DNA of 64,000 bases from Stenotrophomonas tumulicola (GTDB lineage Bacteria > Pseudomonadota > Gammaproteobacteria > Xanthomonadales > Xanthomonadaceae), in contig NZ_JACGXS010000012.1 of the NCBI RefSeq assembly GCF_014117215.1, forward strand, positions 49,044 to 113,043. The letters run 5' to 3'. The position numbers and the translations under genes are program-made. Below are positions 44,019 through 53,166 of the stretch, piece by piece. The stretch's first letter is position 1, and the number at the start of each line of letters is the position of its first letter. Under the pieces are notes generated by a model. That model had not been told where the DNA came from. It saw nothing but the letters and a program-made list of their open reading frames with translations, and ran no database searches.

Positions 44019-44594
44019 ATGAAGACTTCGCTGATTGCCCTGGCCCTGGCCGCCGCACTGCCGTTCGCTGCATCGGCTGCCGAGAACCTGTCCTACAACT
44101 ATGCCGAAGGCGACTACGTAAAGACCGATGCCGCCGGTGGCAAGTCCGATGGTTGGGGCGTCAAGGGTTCCTACAGCGTGCTGCCGAACATGCATGTGTT
44201 CGGTGAGTACAGCAGGCAGGAAGTGGACGCGACCCGCGCAGACGTCGACCAGTGGCGCCTGGGCGTCGGCTACAACGTCGAGATCGCCCCGTCGACCGAC
44301 TTCGTGGCCCGTGCCGCCTACAACAAGTACGACCCGAAGGATGACGGCCTGGATTTCAATGGCTACAGCGCCGAAGCCGGCATCCGCACCGCGTTCGGCC
44401 AGCATGCCGAGGTGTATGCCATGGCCGGTTACGAGGACTACAGCAAGAAGCACGGCGTGAATCCGGACGGCGAGTTCTATGGCCGCCTCGGCGCCCAGGT
44501 CAAGTTGAACCAGAACTGGGGCATCAACGGCGACATCAAGATGAACGGAGACGGCGACAAGGAATGGTCGGTCGGCCCGCGCTTCAGCTGGTAA
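44019..44594 (+). CDS. Ax21-family outer-membrane protein
   Basis: The 191-residue protein has a signal peptide (MKTSLIALALAAALPFAASA) and the mature start ENLSYNYAEGDYVKT, the region known from Xanthomonas Ax21 proteins. The rest is rich in alternating hydrophobic/aromatic residues and ends in PRFSW with a terminal aromatic residue, which fits a small beta-barrel outer-membrane protein. Early claims that Ax21 is a secreted immune elicitor or quorum signal were retracted, so outer-membrane localisation is the safe statement. ATG 44019 was chosen because it begins the signal peptide. Confidence 0.9.
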   Translation: MKTSLIALALAAALPFAASAAENLSYNYAEGDYVKTDAAGGKSDGWGVKGSYSVLPNMHVFGEYSRQEVDATRADVDQWRLGVGYNVEIAPSTDFVARAAYNKYDPKDDGLDFNGYSAEAGIRTAFGQHAEVYAMAGYEDYSKKHGVNPDGEFYGRLGAQVKLNQNWGINGDIKMNGDGDKEWSVGPRFSW

Positions 44595-44631
44595 TGCCGT
44601 GCGCGCCTGCCCAGCGCAGGCATCCCGCATG

Positions 44632-44669
44632 AACGAAACAGGCCCGGCGACTGCCGGGCCTGTTTCGTT
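44632..44669. terminator. Bidirectional terminator between the Ax21-type and DUF6165 genes
   Basis: A perfect 17-bp stem AACGAAACAGGCCCGGC with its complement encloses a GACT loop, between convergent genes. T-rich sequence follows on the plus strand (TTTCGTTTC), so it can end both transcripts. Confidence 0.82.
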
Positions 44670-44689
44670 TCGGTGCAGTGGCCGCGGGG

Positions 44690-45079
44690 CTACTCGCCCT
44701 GGTACTGTTTTTCTTCCACCAGCGCCGATCCGGCGACCTGGTTGATCTCGTTCTTGACCTGCACGCGCTCGCCGTTGGTCTGGTACACGCCTCGCGCCAG
44801 CTGTACGAACGCGTCGTCGAAGACTTCCGCAGCCTCTTTGTCGCGCAGCTGGTCCTGGATGTCCCACATGCGTTCATTGATGGCCTTCAAACGCTGTTTC
44901 AGCGCCTCCAGCGCAGGCTGGCTGCTGCGCTGCCCTTCGAACAGCGGCAACAGGCCGTCCAGTTCGGTACGCACATTGGCCAGCTTCGCCGCATCGCCGA
45001 TCCGCTCGGCCTTGATTTCCAGGATGGTGATCTTGTCGATCAGCTCGCCGATCGACACCGGGGTCAGGATCGCGTCCAC
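44690..45079 (-). CDS. DUF6165 family protein
   Basis: The 129-residue protein opens with VDAILTPVSIGELIDKITIL and continues ERIGDAAKLANVRTEL, which matches DUF6165 proteins. It is helical and charged with no signal peptide. GTG 45079 lies seven bases after GGAG and aligns with the usual N-terminus; the longer frame upstream is not coding-like. Family members occur beside glycosyl or capsule-related genes elsewhere, but function is unknown. Confidence 0.8.
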   Translation of the reverse strand: MDAILTPVSIGELIDKITILEIKAERIGDAAKLANVRTELDGLLPLFEGQRSSQPALEALKQRLKAINERMWDIQDQLRDKEAAEVFDDAFVQLARGVYQTNGERVQVKNEINQVAGSALVEEKQYQGE

Positions 45080-45158
45080 GCACGTACTCCGTTGAACAGG
45101 CACGCATGATACCGCGCCGGGCGGCACGGCCCGGATAGTGACGGGCCATGCCCGTCAA

Positions 45159-45629
45159 TCAGCCGCCGCGTACGCGCTGTACCAGTCCCTTCAGGAAATA
45201 GCGCAGCAACTGGTCGCCGGCCTTGCGGAAGTTCTTGTGGTCGCGCTGCCGGAACACGGCGCTCAATTCTGGCTTGGTGACCGCGAAGCCGGCTGCCTGG
45301 AAGATCTCCTGCAGGTCCACGTCGCGCAGCTGGAATGCCACGCGCAGTTTCTTCAGGATCAGGTTGTTGTCGATACGCGTTTCGATCGCGCGCTGCGGCA
45401 GGCTTTCATCGCGACCGCGCAGGTGCACGATCAGGCCATCCAGCACATGGGCCAGCGCGGCATCGCTGCAGGGGTCGAATCCCGGCTCATTGTCCTGCTT
45501 CAACCAGGCGTGGGCCTGCTCGGCAGTCACCGGAAAAGCGGGATCGGCCAGTTCGCACAACACCACCACGTGGTTGTCGCTCAGGTCGAGGGCATAGCGC
45601 AGGCTGCGCAGGACATCGTTGTTGATCAT
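45159..45629 (-). CDS. DUF1456 (YehS-like) protein
   Basis: The 156-residue protein carries two similar roughly 70-residue repeats, one starting MINNDVLRSLRYALDLSD and one IDNNLILKKLRVAFQLRD, the hallmark of DUF1456/YehS. Cytosolic and of unknown function. The start ATG 45629 was chosen because it matches the first repeat; GGAAG is close upstream. It follows a gap of 79 bases before the DUF6165 gene. Confidence 0.88.
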   Translation of the reverse strand: MINNDVLRSLRYALDLSDNHVVVLCELADPAFPVTAEQAHAWLKQDNEPGFDPCSDAALAHVLDGLIVHLRGRDESLPQRAIETRIDNNLILKKLRVAFQLRDVDLQEIFQAAGFAVTKPELSAVFRQRDHKNFRKAGDQLLRYFLKGLVQRVRGG

Positions 45630-45753
45630 CGTCTTCCACACCGCCGGCACGGCGCGCCGGGATGCGCATTGTACCGCCCCCGCCACTGTCATCCGGTCGT
45701 CATCGAACTGCAGCATAGTGCTGCCCTCGACCCCTTGAAGCAGGATAGTTCCA

Positions 45754-46227
45754 ATGCGTGCCTGGATTCCGTTGGCGATGCTGGTTGCATCATGGGCAGC
45801 ACCGGCATGGGCACAACGGCCTTATGTGCCGCTGGAACAGCGCCTGGATCCCACTGGCCTGGCCGAGGTGGGCCTCAGCGCGGGCCAGCTGGGTGCGCTC
45901 AATCGCCTGCTGGAACAGGCCGAGGCAACGGTGCCGTCCGCCGGCGCCGCACCGTCCACCGGCGCAGCGCTGGGGCCGGCGCCGATGCATATCGGGCTGG
46001 ATGAGGGCCCGGTAAAGGCACGGGCGACCGGCACCATCGGCGGTTGGGAGCCCGGCACGCTGTTCACCCTCGACAATGGCCAGCAATGGCAGGTGCTGAA
46101 GGGCCAGATGACACTGCGCCGCCCTGTGCAGGACCCCCAGGTCGAAGTGGTCCCTGGCATCGCCGGACGCTGGTTCTTGCAGGTCGACCCGGACCTGCCG
46201 AAGGCGCGCGTGTTCCGCGTGCGTTGA
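45754..46227 (+). CDS. Uncharacterised exported protein
   Basis: The 157-residue product has a clear signal peptide (RAWIPLAMLVASWAAPAWA) and a small globular part with GWEPGTLFTLDNGQQWQVL, which looks beta-rich. I do not recognise a family. The middle (about residues 58-72) is an alanine/proline linker. It is probably periplasmic. It lies 124 bases after the divergent YehS-like gene and before the SDR gene. Confidence 0.7.
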   Translation: MRAWIPLAMLVASWAAPAWAQRPYVPLEQRLDPTGLAEVGLSAGQLGALNRLLEQAEATVPSAGAAPSTGAALGPAPMHIGLDEGPVKARATGTIGGWEPGTLFTLDNGQQWQVLKGQMTLRRPVQDPQVEVVPGIAGRWFLQVDPDLPKARVFRVR

Positions 46228-46306
46228 TCGGCCGCGCCACGTCCGGCAACGCAGGTCCCGGCCGACAGTGCCAGAATGTGGGCCTGGATATCTCTGGAGT
46301 TGTCTG

Positions 46307-47059
46307 ATGACCCGTACTGCCCTGATCACCGGCGCCACCTCCGGCTTCGGTGCCGCTGCCGTCCATCGCTTCGCCAAGGCAGGCTGGAAAGTGATCGCCA
46401 CCGGCCGTCGCGGCGAGCGCCTGCAGCCGTTGGTGGACACCTATGGCGCCGATACGGTGCATGCGGCCGTGTTCGACGTGCGCGATGCCGTGGCGATGGA
46501 ACAGGCGCTGGCCAACCTGCCGCCGGCGTTCGCGCAGATCGACCTGCTGGTGAACAACGCAGGCCTGGCGCAGGGCACGGCGCCGGCACAGCACGCCACG
46601 CTGGAAGACTGGCGCACGATGATCGATACCAACGTCACCGCACTGGTCACGCTCACCCATCGCCTGCTGCCGCAGCTGGTGCAGCGCAAGGGCGCGATCA
46701 TCAACATATCCTCGGTGGCAGGCGTCTATCCCTACCCGGGCGGCAATGCCTACGGCGGCACCAAGGCATTCGTCAGCCAGTTCTCGCTCGGCCTGCGTTC
46801 TGACCTGCATGGCAGTGGCGTGCGGGTGACCACCATCGAGCCGGGCATGGCGGAAACCGAGTTCACCGTGGTCCGCACGCACGGCGACCAGGATGCATCG
46901 GACAAGTTGTACACAGGCGCCAACCCGATGACCTCCGAAGACATCGCCGAGCAGATCTTCTGGGTGGCCAGCCTGCCGCCGCACCTCAACATCAATCGCC
47001 TGGAAATCATGCCGGTCAGCCAGTCGTTCGCTGGCTTCCAGGTCGCACGCGAAGGCTGA
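46307..47059 (+). CDS. SDR-family NAD(P)-dependent oxidoreductase (YdfG-like)
   Basis: The 250-residue short-chain dehydrogenase has the coenzyme motif TGATSGFG, NNAG in LLVNNAG, and the catalytic Ser-Tyr-Lys set ISSVAG ... YGGTK. The C-terminal part (MTSEDIAEQIFWVASLPPHLN) resembles YdfG, an NADP-dependent 3-hydroxy acid/serine dehydrogenase. GGAG lies upstream of ATG 46307. Substrate assignment is tentative. Confidence 0.9.
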   Translation: MTRTALITGATSGFGAAAVHRFAKAGWKVIATGRRGERLQPLVDTYGADTVHAAVFDVRDAVAMEQALANLPPAFAQIDLLVNNAGLAQGTAPAQHATLEDWRTMIDTNVTALVTLTHRLLPQLVQRKGAIINISSVAGVYPYPGGNAYGGTKAFVSQFSLGLRSDLHGSGVRVTTIEPGMAETEFTVVRTHGDQDASDKLYTGANPMTSEDIAEQIFWVASLPPHLNINRLEIMPVSQSFAGFQVAREG

Positions 47060-47167
47060 GGACGCACGCGGCGGCGCCTGCCAGCGGGCGCTGCAGTGGC
47101 CCGTTGCAACAGGCCTGTTGGAAAGCCGCCGCAGCGCCGGGCATCGCTCGGCGCTGCGTTCGCACGG

Positions 47168-48013
47168 TTACTGTGCCTTGATGGCCATCGCCTGCAGGCC
47201 GGTACCGTCGAGCTTCTGCTTGGCTTCGGACAATTCGCCGGCGGTGCCGTAAGGTCCCATGCGCACGCGGTACACGGTCTTGCCGTTGATCTGCGCTGAT
47301 TCCACCCGCGCAGCCAGGCCGATCATGGCCAGCTTGGCCTTGGTCGCTTCGGCATCGCCCGATGCACCAAACGCGCCTGCCTGCAGGATGTAGCGCACGT
47401 TGCTGGCTGCGGGCGTGGCGTCGCTGGCGGCCGGCGGCGTGGCTGCCGTGGTGGCCGGTGGCGTGGTCGCCATCGTGCTGGTCGGCGCGCGCTCGCTCAA
47501 CGGCGGCGGCAGCGTGGTCGTGCCGGTCGAAGCCGTGCTGGCCACGGCCACGGACGTGGCGGCGGCGGTCGAAGCGGGTGCCGGCGCTGCCACCACCGGC
47601 CGGCCTTCCAGCGCCGCCTGCGCGCGTTGGGCTTCCGCGCGCGCGCGCCGCTGGTCCTCTGCACGCGTGCTGGCGGCCAGCTCGGCATCGGACATTTCCA
47701 CTTCCTTGCCCGGCAGCAGCGTGTAGAAATCGTACTGCGTGGCGGCGGGCTTGGCCGGCTCTGCCGGCTTGGCGGCTGGCGTCTCCAACTGGGCACCCAC
47801 GTCGCCGTCGACGTCGGTTACCTGTGCCGGCTGCGCGTTCGGGTCCGGCCGTGGTCCCGAACGCAGGAAGCCTTCGGCATCGCCCTTGAGCAGGTTGGGG
47901 GCGGCCAGGAACACAACGGCCGCGATCGCCACACCCGCGACCAGCCACACCCATCCGGGCGTTCCCTGGCTGCTGTTGCGCCGTGCCTGACTCTTGCCGC
48001 GTCGTGCTGCCAT
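47168..48013 (-). CDS. SPOR-domain cell-division-associated protein
   Basis: The 281-residue protein has a basic cytoplasmic start (MAARRGKSQARRNS), one membrane helix (VWLVAGVAIAAVVFLAA), a long Pro/Ala/Thr-rich periplasmic linker and a C-terminal SPOR domain (NVRYILQAGAFGASGDAEAT ... VYRVRMGPY). This FtsN-like architecture targets denuded septal glycan strands. It lies 20 bases after argS, as is usual for a SPOR gene next to argS. ATG 48013 was chosen because it starts the basic segment. Confidence 0.88.
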   Translation of the reverse strand: MAARRGKSQARRNSSQGTPGWVWLVAGVAIAAVVFLAAPNLLKGDAEGFLRSGPRPDPNAQPAQVTDVDGDVGAQLETPAAKPAEPAKPAATQYDFYTLLPGKEVEMSDAELAASTRAEDQRRARAEAQRAQAALEGRPVVAAPAPASTAAATSVAVASTASTGTTTLPPPLSERAPTSTMATTPPATTAATPPAASDATPAASNVRYILQAGAFGASGDAEATKAKLAMIGLAARVESAQINGKTVYRVRMGPYGTAGELSEAKQKLDGTGLQAMAIKAQ

Positions 48014-48033
48014 GTCTACTGCTTCTCCCGTGC

Positions 48034-49722
48034 TTACATTTTTTCCGGGGCGGTCACGCCCAGGAGTTCCAGGCCATTGGCCAACACCTGGCGTGCAGCG
48101 CAGGCCAGGGTGAGCTTGGCGTTGCGGTCGCCAGCGTCTTCCACCAGTACAGGCGTCCCGTGATACCACGTGTGGAATGCGTGTGCCAATTCACGCAGGT
48201 ACTGCGCGACCAGGTGCGGCTCCAGGGCCAGGCCGGCGGCGTCCACCACTTCCGGATAACGCGAAATCTCATTCATCAGGTTCAGCGAGCTGGCATCGTC
48301 GAGCGTGCGCAGGGTCGAAAGCCCCTCTGCCTGCGAGTACACCAGCGCCTTTTCCTGCGCCTGGCGCAGCAGGCTGCACACCCGTGCGTGCGCGTACTGC
48401 ACGTAGAACACAGGGTTGTCATTGCTCTGCTGGCGGGCCAGGTCGATGTCGAAGGTCAGCTGCGAATCCGGCTTGCGCGCGATCAGGAACCAGCGCGTGG
48501 CATCGCGGCCAGCTTCGTCGATCAGGTCACGAAGGGTGAAGTAGCTGCCGGCACGCTTGGACAGCTTCACTTCCTCGCCGCCGCGCATCACCGTCACCAT
48601 CTGGTGCAGCACATATTCCGGCCAGCCCTGCGGAATGCCCACGCCCATCGCCTGCAGGCCGGCACGCACGCGTGCAAGCGAGCCATGGTGGTCGGCCCCC
48701 AGCTCGGTGATGGCGCGCTCGTAGCCACGCTGCCACTTGGACAGGTGGTAGGCCACGTCCGGTACGAAATAGGTGAAGGTGCCGTCGGACTTGCGCATCA
48801 CGCGGTCCTTGTCGTCACCGAAATCGGTCGAGCGCAGCCACAGCGCGCCGCCCTCTTCGTAGGTATGGCCAGATTCCTGCAGACGGGCGACCGCTTCGGC
48901 CACCTTGCCATCGTTGTACAGCGAGCTTTCCAGGAAATAGATGTCGAAATCGACGCCGAACGCGGCCAGGTCCAGGTTCTGCTCGTTGCGCAGCCAGGCC
49001 ACCGCGAAACGGCGGATCGCCGCCATGTCGTCCGGATCCTTGGCCCCGACCACCGTGGTGCCCTCCAGGTCCACGGCGGCGCCGCCCATGTAGGCATCGG
49101 CCACGTCCTGGATGTAATCCCCACGGTAGCCACCTTCAGGCCAGCCGGCTTCGTCGGGCTTGATGCCCTTGAGCCGGGCGTGGGTGGACAGCGCCAGGTT
49201 CTCGATCTGCACGCCGGCGTCGTTGTAGTAGAACTCGCGCTTGGCATTCCAGCCATTGGCATCGAGCACCCGCGCGATGCAGTCGCCGATGGCGGCGGCA
49301 CGGCCATGGCCAACGTGGAGCGGTCCGGTCGGATTGGCCGAGACATACTCCACGCCCACCGTGCGGCCGTTGCCGGACAGGTTGCGGCCGTAGTCGTGGC
49401 CTTCCTTGATCACCGTGCTGGCTTCGCGCTGGAACGCGCTGGCGGCAAGGTGGAAATTGATGAAGCCCGGTCCGGCAATCTCGACCTTGCTGACGTCTGC
49501 GCTTTTCGGCAGGGCCTCGACCAGGGCCTGGGCGACGGCGCGGGGATTGCTGCGCGCGGCCTTGGCCAGCAGCATCGCGGCATTGGTGGCGAAGTCACCG
49601 TGTTCACGGGTCTTCGGGCGTTCAACCACGAATTCCGGGGGCAGGGTGTCGGCCGGCAGGGTGCCATTGGCACGCAGGGCTTCGATGCCTTGGCTGATCA
49701 GGGCGCGGAGGAGATTTTTCAC
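48034..49722 (-). CDS. argS: Arginyl-tRNA synthetase
   Basis: This 562-residue class I synthetase shows the HIGH-type motif HVGHGR after SANPTGPL, a KMSKS variant [10 protein letters not shown] and a C-terminal anticodon-binding helical domain ([18 protein letters not shown]). GTG 49722, giving [18 protein letters not shown], matches the usual N-terminus; an upstream ATG at 49758 would add 12 residues with no family match. Essential; cytoplasmic. It precedes the SPOR-domain gene. Confidence 0.95.
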   Translation of the reverse strand: MKNLLRALISQGIEALRANGTLPADTLPPEFVVERPKTREHGDFATNAAMLLAKAARSNPRAVAQALVEALPKSADVSKVEIAGPGFINFHLAASAFQREASTVIKEGHDYGRNLSGNGRTVGVEYVSANPTGPLHVGHGRAAAIGDCIARVLDANGWNAKREFYYNDAGVQIENLALSTHARLKGIKPDEAGWPEGGYRGDYIQDVADAYMGGAAVDLEGTTVVGAKDPDDMAAIRRFAVAWLRNEQNLDLAAFGVDFDIYFLESSLYNDGKVAEAVARLQESGHTYEEGGALWLRSTDFGDDKDRVMRKSDGTFTYFVPDVAYHLSKWQRGYERAITELGADHHGSLARVRAGLQAMGVGIPQGWPEYVLHQMVTVMRGGEEVKLSKRAGSYFTLRDLIDEAGRDATRWFLIARKPDSQLTFDIDLARQQSNDNPVFYVQYAHARVCSLLRQAQEKALVYSQAEGLSTLRTLDDASSLNLMNEISRYPEVVDAAGLALEPHLVAQYLRELAHAFHTWYHGTPVLVEDAGDRNAKLTLACAARQVLANGLELLGVTAPEKM

Positions 49723-49814
49723 GAGGCCTGCTGTGAAGTGAGCGGCGGAATCCACCATTTTAGCCGATCTGCCCGCGCTCAGCGGCCTGTGGATGCCGCG
49801 CAGGGGGTTGGCGC

Positions 49815-50513
49815 TCAGCTGGCGGCCCCGGGCTCCGGCAACCAGCCGCGTTCGGCGAACGACACCGGAGGGCCTTCCCCGACGACCAGATGGTCGAGCA
49901 GGCGCACATCCACCAGCGCCAGGGCGCGTTGCAGCGCGTTGGTCGCCTCGCGATCGGAACGCGAGGGCTCCGCGTTCCCGGATGGATGGTTATGGCTGAC
50001 GATCACCGCCACTGCGTTGAGCGCCAGCGCACGCCGGACCACTTCCCGTGGATGGATGGAGGCAGCATTGACCGTGCCGTGGAAGAGTTCTTCACAGGCC
50101 AGCAGCCGGTGCTGGTTGTCCAGGAACAGCGCCACGAAGACCTCGTTGGGCCTCCCTCGCAGGCGGTGCTGCAGATAACGAGCCGCCACGGCGACGGACT
50201 GGCCGACGCATTCACCTTGCTGAAGGCGTGCAGCCAGGTGGCGTTGGGCAAGTTCCATACCCGCCATCAGCGCGCAGCTGCGTGCCGGCCCCAATCCCGG
50301 CAGGCGCGCCAACTGCGCTGCAGGCAGGTCCAGCAGCCGACGCAACGGACCATGGGTGCCCAGCAGGTCACGCGCGGTCTGTACCGCATCGCGTCCGCGC
50401 GTCCCCGACCCCAGGAACAAGGCCAGCAGTTCTGCATCGGACAGCGCGCGGGGGCCATGGGCCAACAATCGTTCGCGGGGACGTTCCTGGGCGGGCCAGT
50501 CATGGATTGCCAT
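49815..50513 (-). CDS. radC: RadC family JAB-domain protein
   Basis: The 232-residue protein has a helix-hairpin-helix part ([19 protein letters not shown]) and a JAB/MPN metalloprotease-like domain with the JAMM motif [15 protein letters not shown]. It is named RadC, though the original DNA-repair link was later shown to be incorrect; the family may act in DNA uptake or processing. ATG 50513 was chosen (MAIHDWPAQ); the frame is open another 12 codons upstream. Confidence 0.93.
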   Translation of the reverse strand: MAIHDWPAQERPRERLLAHGPRALSDAELLALFLGSGTRGRDAVQTARDLLGTHGPLRRLLDLPAAQLARLPGLGPARSCALMAGMELAQRHLAARLQQGECVGQSVAVAARYLQHRLRGRPNEVFVALFLDNQHRLLACEELFHGTVNAASIHPREVVRRALALNAVAVIVSHNHPSGNAEPSRSDREATNALQRALALVDVRLLDHLVVGEGPPVSFAERGWLPEPGAAS

Positions 50514-50571
50514 GCCCACAGTGTCGTCCGCCTGGCCGCTGCGGCCCATGGGGCATGGACCTGGTCACGGC

Positions 50572-51216
50572 TCAGTCGTTGCTGCTTCCGCTTATGGGGC
50601 ATGTCTGCAGGAAAGCATGCAGTTCGTGGTTGCGGGTGAGCCCGAGCTTGCGCATCGCGTCGGATTTCTGCCGGCTGACCGTCTTCGGGCTGCGCCCCCG
50701 CTGCTGCGCGATCGTATTGATGCTCAAGCCATTGCGCAGACCCTCCAGCACCTCGCGCTCGCCTTGCGACAACGTGGCCGGACGCGCGCGGTGGGACAGG
50801 TCGCGGGCTTCCAGGTGCGAACGCAGATTCTGCGAAACGTAGTTCTGGCCCGATGCGGCGGTGCGTACGGCCTGGGCCAGCTCGTCGAAGTCGGCGGCCT
50901 TGTCCAGCGCGCCACGGACGCCCCGCTGCATCAACGTGGCCAGCACGCTGGGGCTGGCCGTTCCGGTCAGCACCACCAGCGGCAGCCCCGGATGGACGGA
51001 CTGGATGCGGTCCAGCAGTTCCAGTCCATCGAGTCCTTCGCCGGGCATGGTGAGGTCGGTCAGGACCACGTCGCAGGATTGCCGGGCCAGCAGGGTCAGC
51101 AACGATTCGCCTCCGGGCGCCTCCCCGACGACGTCGATCCGGGCATTGCGCAACAGGACACGTGCGCCGTGCAGGATGATCGGATGGTCGTCGGCGATGA
51201 TGGTACGGATGAACAC
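50572..51216 (-). CDS. LuxR-family response regulator (RcsB-like)
   Basis: The 214-residue regulator has a receiver domain with Asp54 in VLTDLTMPG and Thr in VLTGTA, and a C-terminal LuxR-type helix-turn-helix (LSQGEREVLEGLRNGLSINT, RSPKTVSRQKSDAM). GTG 51216 is the likely start; AGGA lies nine bases upstream. No partner kinase gene is adjacent, so it may be an orphan regulator. The pattern resembles RcsB/BvgA-type regulators of surface genes. The target is unknown. Confidence 0.9.
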   Translation of the reverse strand: MFIRTIIADDHPIILHGARVLLRNARIDVVGEAPGGESLLTLLARQSCDVVLTDLTMPGEGLDGLELLDRIQSVHPGLPLVVLTGTASPSVLATLMQRGVRGALDKAADFDELAQAVRTAASGQNYVSQNLRSHLEARDLSHRARPATLSQGEREVLEGLRNGLSINTIAQQRGRSPKTVSRQKSDAMRKLGLTRNHELHAFLQTCPISGSSND

Positions 51217-51398
51217 GGGTGCGGTCCTGCGTCGACGCGGGTGAGGTATCGGCCACGCTCGGGGCATGGCGCGGGCGTCAATTGCCTTCGTTTGATGCTT
51301 GCACACATGTACTTATATCCGGCGGTCATATGGACTCCAATACGGCGTCAACCGGCCCTTCGGGTAAGCTAATGCCTTTGTATGCATAGGATTTCCCG

Positions 51399-52667
51399 GT
51401 GGCTGACTCACCCAAGGCTTCCCCGGCGCCGCAGCGCCCGCTGGAAGGGCGCAGGCTGCTGTTGTGTGTCGGCGGCGGGATCGCGGCGTACAAGGCATTG
51501 GAGCTGGTTCGCCGCCTGCGCGATGCCGGTGCGCTGGTACAGGTCGCGATGACCGCTGGCGCGCAGCAGTTCGTCACCCCGCTCAGCTTCCAGGCCCTGT
51601 CCGGGCAGCCCACCCGCACCACGTTGTGGGACAGCGCCGCCGAACAGGCCATGGGGCATATCGAACTGGCGCGCTGGGCCGACCGGATCGTGGTTGCGCC
51701 GGGCACCGCCGATCTGCTGGCGCGCCTGGCGCAGGGCCATGCCGACGACCTGGTCAGCACGCTGTGCCTTGCCAGCACGGCACCGCTCACCGTCTGCCCG
51801 GCGATGAACCACCGCATGTGGCTGCACCCGGCCACGCAGGCCAATATCGCGCTGTTGCGCGACCGCGGCGCGCAGGTGGTCGGTCCCGTGGACGGTCCGC
51901 TGGCCGAAGGTGAATCCGGTCCTGGCCGCCTGGCCGAACCGGGCGACATCGTCGCTGCGCTGGTGGCCGTGGAACGGGGCGAAGCAGGTAGCAGCACGTC
52001 TCCGTCCCCGGCCCCCGAGCTGGCCGGCCTGCGGGTGCTGATCAGTGCTGGCCCGACCTATGAGGACATCGACCCGGTGCGCTACGTGGGCAACCGCAGC
52101 AGCGGCAAGATGGGCTATGCGCTGGCAGCGGCAGCGGCGCGCCTGGGCGCCAGCGTGGTGCTGGTCAGTGGGCCGGTCCACCTGGCCACGCCGGCCGGGG
52201 TAGAGCGCATCGACGTGCGTTCGGCTGCGCAGATGCGCCAGGCCGTACTGGGTGCGTTGCCGGCGGACATCTACATTGGCGCGGCCGCCGTTTCCGATTA
52301 CACCCCCCGCCAGGTCGCGCCGCAGAAGTTGAAGAAGAATGCCGACAGCCAGTCGCTGGTGGTCGAACTGGTGCGCACGCCGGACATCCTGGCCGAGGTC
52401 GCCACGCAGACCCAGGCGCTGAAGCTGGTGGTCGGTTTCGCTGCCGAAACGCATGACGTGGAGAAGTACGCGCGCGGCAAGCTGGTGGACAAGCGCCTGG
52501 ACCTGGTCATCGCCAACCAGGTCGGCCAGGGCACCGGCGGCTTCGAAAGCGATGACAACGCCGCCACCGCTTACTGGCAGGATGGCGAACAGGTATTCCC
52601 CGCAACGTCCAAGATCGAACTGGCCGGACAACTGCTCGCGCTCATCGCGCAAAGGCTCAAGGCATGA
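51399..52667 (+). CDS. coaBC: Bifunctional phosphopantothenoylcysteine decarboxylase/synthetase
   Basis: The 422-residue enzyme makes 4'-phosphopantetheine for coenzyme A in two steps. CoaC-type segments ([17 protein letters not shown], then the active-site region PAMNHRMW) fill the first half. The CoaB part begins [20 protein letters not shown], with KMGYALA and the later [11 protein letters not shown] 51399 is the natural start. The stop overlaps the dut ATG by four bases, forming the conserved coaBC-dut order. Essential. Confidence 0.95.
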   Translation: MADSPKASPAPQRPLEGRRLLLCVGGGIAAYKALELVRRLRDAGALVQVAMTAGAQQFVTPLSFQALSGQPTRTTLWDSAAEQAMGHIELARWADRIVVAPGTADLLARLAQGHADDLVSTLCLASTAPLTVCPAMNHRMWLHPATQANIALLRDRGAQVVGPVDGPLAEGESGPGRLAEPGDIVAALVAVERGEAGSSTSPSPAPELAGLRVLISAGPTYEDIDPVRYVGNRSSGKMGYALAAAAARLGASVVLVSGPVHLATPAGVERIDVRSAAQMRQAVLGALPADIYIGAAAVSDYTPRQVAPQKLKKNADSQSLVVELVRTPDILAEVATQTQALKLVVGFAAETHDVEKYARGKLVDKRLDLVIANQVGQGTGGFESDDNAATAYWQDGEQVFPATSKIELAGQLLALIAQRLKA

Positions 52668-53152
52668 ATGCAGCAACTTCCACGATTTCCCCGCCGCTGC
52701 AGCCCTTGCAGGTGAAGCTGCTGGATCCGCGTTTCGGTGACACCTGGCCGCTGCCGGCCTATGCCACCGAGGCCAGTGCCGGCATGGACCTGCGCGCTGC
52801 CCTGGAAGCGCCGCTGACCCTGCAGCCGGGTGACGCCGCGCTGGTGCCGAGCGGGCTGGCCATCCATGTGGCCGACCCCACCCTGTGCGCGGTGATCCTG
52901 CCGCGTTCAGGGCTGGGCCATCGCCACGGCATCGTGCTCGGCAACGGCACCGGCCTGATCGACGCTGATTACCAGGGGCCCCTGCTCATCAGCACCTGGA
53001 ACCGGGGACGGGAGGCCTTCACCATCGAACCCGGTGACCGCATCGCGCAGCTGGTGGTGCTGCCGATCGTGCGCGTGGGGCTGCAGGTAGTGGATACTTT
53101 CAGTGACAGCGCACGCGGCTCGGGTGGATTCGGCCATACCGGAGTGCGCTGA
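52664..53152 (+). CDS. dut: Deoxyuridine triphosphate nucleotidohydrolase (dUTPase)
   Basis: The 162-residue homotrimeric dUTPase has the five conserved motifs: [36 protein letters not shown] and the C-terminal [10 protein letters not shown]. It hydrolyses dUTP to dUMP, keeping uracil out of DNA and supplying thymidylate. It overlaps coaBC and is followed closely by the algC-like gene; co-transcription is likely. Confidence 0.97.
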   Translation: MNAATSTISPPLQPLQVKLLDPRFGDTWPLPAYATEASAGMDLRAALEAPLTLQPGDAALVPSGLAIHVADPTLCAVILPRSGLGHRHGIVLGNGTGLIDADYQGPLLISTWNRGREAFTIEPGDRIAQLVVLPIVRVGLQVVDTFSDSARGSGGFGHTGVR

Positions 53153-53166
53153 CCACGGGGGGAAGG

